A DNA stretch of 64,000 bases, taken from contig NZ_CP092487.1 of NCBI RefSeq assembly GCF_022429565.1, positions 839,001 through 903,000 of the forward strand, read 5' to 3'. The stretch comes from Lutibacter sp. A64 (GTDB lineage: Bacteria > Bacteroidota > Bacteroidia > Flavobacteriales > Flavobacteriaceae). Shown piece after piece: positions 61,542 through 64,000 of this stretch. Every line of letters starts with the position of its first letter. The stretch's first letter is position 1. The translations under genes were made by a program, and so were the position numbers. The notes beneath the pieces were generated by a model. The model did not search any database. It was not told the origin of the DNA and saw only the letters and a list, made by a program, of their open reading frames with translations.

Positions 61542-62612
61542 TTATGAAACTTGTTTTTCAAGTTGTTGCATTACATCAACTAATACTTGAATACTTTCTA
61601 TTGGCATTGCATTATAAATACTTGCTCTATAACCACCTACAGATCTATGTCCTTTAATTCCACTAACACCTGCAGCATTCCAAAGAGTATCAAAAGCTTC
61701 TTGGTGTGCTTCATTAGCTAAGGTAAAAGTAACATTCATTAAAGAACGATCTTCTTTTTTTGCAAAACCATTAAAAAGAGGGTTTCTATCAATTTCAGCA
61801 TATAATAATGCTGCTTTTTCTTCATTTAATTTTTCTATAGCAGAAATTCCACCTTGATCTTTTAACCATTGTAGAGTTAGCATTGAAACATATACTGCAA
61901 AAACAGGAGGTGTGTTAAACATACTGTCTTTACTTATATGTACTTTATAATCTAACATTGCAGGAATTGATCTTCCAGTTTTACCTAGAATTTCATCTTT
62001 TACAACTACTAGAGTAGTACCTGCTGGCCCCATATTTTTTTGTGCACCTGCATAAATTAAATCGAATTTTGAAAAATCTAATTGGCGAGAAAAAATATCA
62101 GAACTCATATCACAAACTAACAAGCTATCTGTTTTTGGAAATTCTTTAAATTGAGTTCCGTAAATAGTATTGTTTGATGTTATATGTACATAATCAACAT
62201 CAGTTGGTACAGTATAGTTTTTTGGAATATGATTATAGGTTGCATCTTTAGATGAAGCAAAAACATTTACTTCTCCAAATAATTTAGCTTCTTTAATAGC
62301 TTTTGAGCTCCAAGCACCTGTATCGATATAACCTGCTTTACCATCAACTTTCATTAAATTGTAAGCGGTCATTAAAAATTCTAAACTGGCACCACCTTGT
62401 AAAAAAAGTACCGAATAACCTTCTGGTAAGTTTAATAATTCTTTTACTAAATTTCGAGCATTTTCCATCACTTCAACAAATTCTTTGCTTCTGTGAGAAA
62501 TTTCAATTAACGATAAGTCTATACCGTTAAAATTCACAACTGCTTCAGCAGCTTTTTTTAAAACTTCTTGTGGTAAAATACACGGTCCTGCACTAAAATT
62601 ATGTTTTTTCAT
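61542..62612 (-). CDS. serC: phosphoserine aminotransferase
   Basis: It converts 3-phosphohydroxypyruvate and glutamate to phosphoserine, the second step of serine synthesis. The 356-residue PLP enzyme has HNFSAGPCILPQEVL, EISHRSKEF, LFLQGGASLEFLMTAYNLM, the PLP lysine in IYAGAQKNMGPAGTTLV, and VGGYRASIYNAMPIESIQVLV at the end. The length is normal. It is transcribed just before serA, so both steps are coregulated. The third enzyme, serB, is not in the window. Confidence 0.97.
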   Translation of the reverse strand: MKKHNFSAGPCILPQEVLKKAAEAVVNFNGIDLSLIEISHRSKEFVEVMENARNLVKELLNLPEGYSVLFLQGGASLEFLMTAYNLMKVDGKAGYIDTGAWSSKAIKEAKLFGEVNVFASSKDATYNHIPKNYTVPTDVDYVHITSNNTIYGTQFKEFPKTDSLLVCDMSSDIFSRQLDFSKFDLIYAGAQKNMGPAGTTLVVVKDEILGKTGRSIPAMLDYKVHISKDSMFNTPPVFAVYVSMLTLQWLKDQGGISAIEKLNEEKAALLYAEIDRNPLFNGFAKKEDRSLMNVTFTLANEAHQEAFDTLWNAAGVSGIKGHRSVGGYRASIYNAMPIESIQVLVDVMQQLEKQVS

Positions 62613-62693
62613 TTTATTATATAATATGAGTTTAGTTCAACAAATTTCGATAAAAAAAAATAAACTTACACGATAAATGTTATAAAAAAAAGG

Positions 62694-63755
62694 TTATAAT
62701 TTTATTAAAAAATCAATTGTATCTACATTATCGGCATAATTCCATAATTTTGGGTGTTGAGTTTTACCGAATTTTACGAAATTTATAACGTTTTCGTTAC
62801 TTACAATACATTGAATTTCTTCACTTTCTTTTGTTAATTTTTCTGAAAGGTTTTCAAAAGTATTATAATGCTCATAAAATAGCGTTGCAATAGGAGAAGC
62901 GTAATTTTTATCTTCTTTTAACATAACAAATCCGTTTTCTAAAATATTGAAATTACTCATTATATAAACAGCTTTATTATAGTCGTAATTATTTTCGTAT
63001 TTTTTATAATTTATAATATCTTTAAATTTATAAAAAGCATTAAATAGTAAATCGAAATTGTAGTTTTTAGGTAAAAATAGTTTAGAAACACTTCTACATC
63101 CTAAACCAAAATATTGAAAAACATCGTTACCTAAGGCCTCTAGTTCTTCTTTGGTTTCATTTCCGGTTAAAATTGCTACAGAATTTCTATTTTTTCTAAT
63201 TATTGAAGGGTATTTTCCAAAATAGTGTTCAAAATAACGTGCAGTATTATTACTTCCAGTAGCTATAACAGCATCAAAATTGGCTAATTTACCTTCGGTA
63301 AATGTTATTTTGTTTTTAAAATAAGCATTGTTACTTTCTAAAAATTTTGCTATTAATGGCAAAAAATGCTTGTCGTTAGATGATTGTTTAATTATAGCAT
63401 TATTTCCACTGATTAAAACGGATAAAAAATCGTGAAAACCAACTAAAGGAATGTTTCCTGCCATAATAATGGCTATGGTTTTTGATTCAGTAGAATTTTT
63501 AAAATTATATTTAGATGTCCAAGTAGTTAAGTTTTCTTTAGTTAATGCTTTGTTCCAACTTTCTAAAGCTTTTAAAACATTATCTTTTGTAAACCAACCA
63601 TTAAATTCTTGCGCTCTTTCAATTTGCATTTTAAAAGCATTAAAAAATAAGGTATTTGTTTCAGAAGTTTCTTTTTTAACAATTCCTTTAGTAGTAAACT
63701 GACCAAAAAAATCTCCAAGTTTTGCAAAAGCGTTAATACGTTGTTCTAAATTCAT
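62694..63755 (-). CDS. LuxC-like acyl-CoA reductase
   Basis: The 353-residue protein belongs to the LuxC/acyl-CoA reductase family, which reduces acyl-CoA or acyl-ACP to aldehyde with NADPH. It shows an aldehyde-dehydrogenase-like fold, with IAIIMAGNIPLVGFHDFLSVLISGN and AVIATGSNNTARYFEHYFGKYPSIIRKNRNSVAIL, plus LGNDVFQYFGLGCRSVSKLFLP with the expected active-site Cys in GLGCRS. Start is the ATG at 63755 (MNLEQRINAFAKLGDFF); a TTG two codons upstream overlaps a promoter box. It is divergent from the ferredoxin gene. The natural substrate is unknown. Confidence 0.9.
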   Translation of the reverse strand: MNLEQRINAFAKLGDFFGQFTTKGIVKKETSETNTLFFNAFKMQIERAQEFNGWFTKDNVLKALESWNKALTKENLTTWTSKYNFKNSTESKTIAIIMAGNIPLVGFHDFLSVLISGNNAIIKQSSNDKHFLPLIAKFLESNNAYFKNKITFTEGKLANFDAVIATGSNNTARYFEHYFGKYPSIIRKNRNSVAILTGNETKEELEALGNDVFQYFGLGCRSVSKLFLPKNYNFDLLFNAFYKFKDIINYKKYENNYDYNKAVYIMSNFNILENGFVMLKEDKNYASPIATLFYEHYNTFENLSEKLTKESEEIQCIVSNENVINFVKFGKTQHPKLWNYADNVDTIDFLIKL

Positions 63756-63767
63756 ATTCAAATATAA

Positions 63768-64000
<233 letters not shown>

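Overview
The window is AT-rich chromosomal DNA of a Bacteroidota bacterium, most likely a marine member of the Flavobacteriaceae. The grounds are: promoters of the TAnnTTTG type with no Shine-Dalgarno sequences; single-chain PurL; a fused LpxC/FabZ; a second LpxD-like gene beside efp and sucD; PorX, the regulator of the type IX secretion system (T9SS); a T9SS C-terminal sorting domain; and many exported lipoproteins. Almost everything is chromosomal core. No prophage, integrase, intact insertion sequence or CRISPR array is visible.

Layout. 1-4544: the end of a polysaccharide-utilisation region, with the 3' part of a sulfatase and a large secreted PL6 polysaccharide lyase behind two tandem TGGTnnACCA operators. 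4726-13805: ThrE-like exporter, purL, a lone polyprenyl-phosphate sugar transferase, a very basic secreted protein and a di-heme peroxidase lipoprotein. 13924-18248: priA, the rpsF-rpsR-rplI operon with a strong terminator, and a DUF6495-type gene. 18226-23480: class III sirtuin, TrmH-family methyltransferase, a cobalamin riboswitch controlling a lone BtuG-like lipoprotein, and tsaE-ald plus a small membrane protein. 23660-32256: porX, an HD hydrolase, the lipid A run lpxD-lpxC/fabZ-lpxA, efp, an LpxD-like paralogue and sucD.

32341-40756 is the accessory stretch. It holds two exported proteins on the minus strand and a 613-base non-coding spacer. Next comes a three-gene operon of an LPP20-type lipoprotein, an exported DUF4384 protein and an exported caspase-family protein with an N-terminal six-bladed NHL propeller. 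A trace of a zinc-ribbon reading frame and an orphan TPR sensor histidine kinase follow. The caspase operon is the best candidate here for a poorly described system, because all three products look exported rather than cytoplasmic.

40980-64000 returns to core functions: tRNA-Leu and tRNA-Lys, aroK, a phosphoribosyltransferase, an S4 protein, an FKBP lipoprotein with a calcium-binding-type tail, rmuC, an acyltransferase, an MFS transporter, gcvT, an exported M24 peptidase, DUF3124, TIGR02757, rhodanese, a large Asp-box propeller protein, miaA, a potassium channel, a DnaQ/GIY-YIG protein and a YggS protein. It ends with DUF1015, serA, serC, a LuxC-like acyl-CoA reductase and the start of a ferredoxin gene.

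Connections. PorX is expected to control the T9SS that would export the PL6 lyase. The lpx run, efp and the sugar transferase serve envelope building. serA and serC make serine, and gcvT links to one-carbon metabolism. Several starts are TTG (priA, the HD protein, the TIGR02757 protein, the DnaQ/GIY-YIG protein) or GTG (the channel, the YggS protein). Three intergenic regions carry related imperfect palindromes that look like a dispersed REP-like element.
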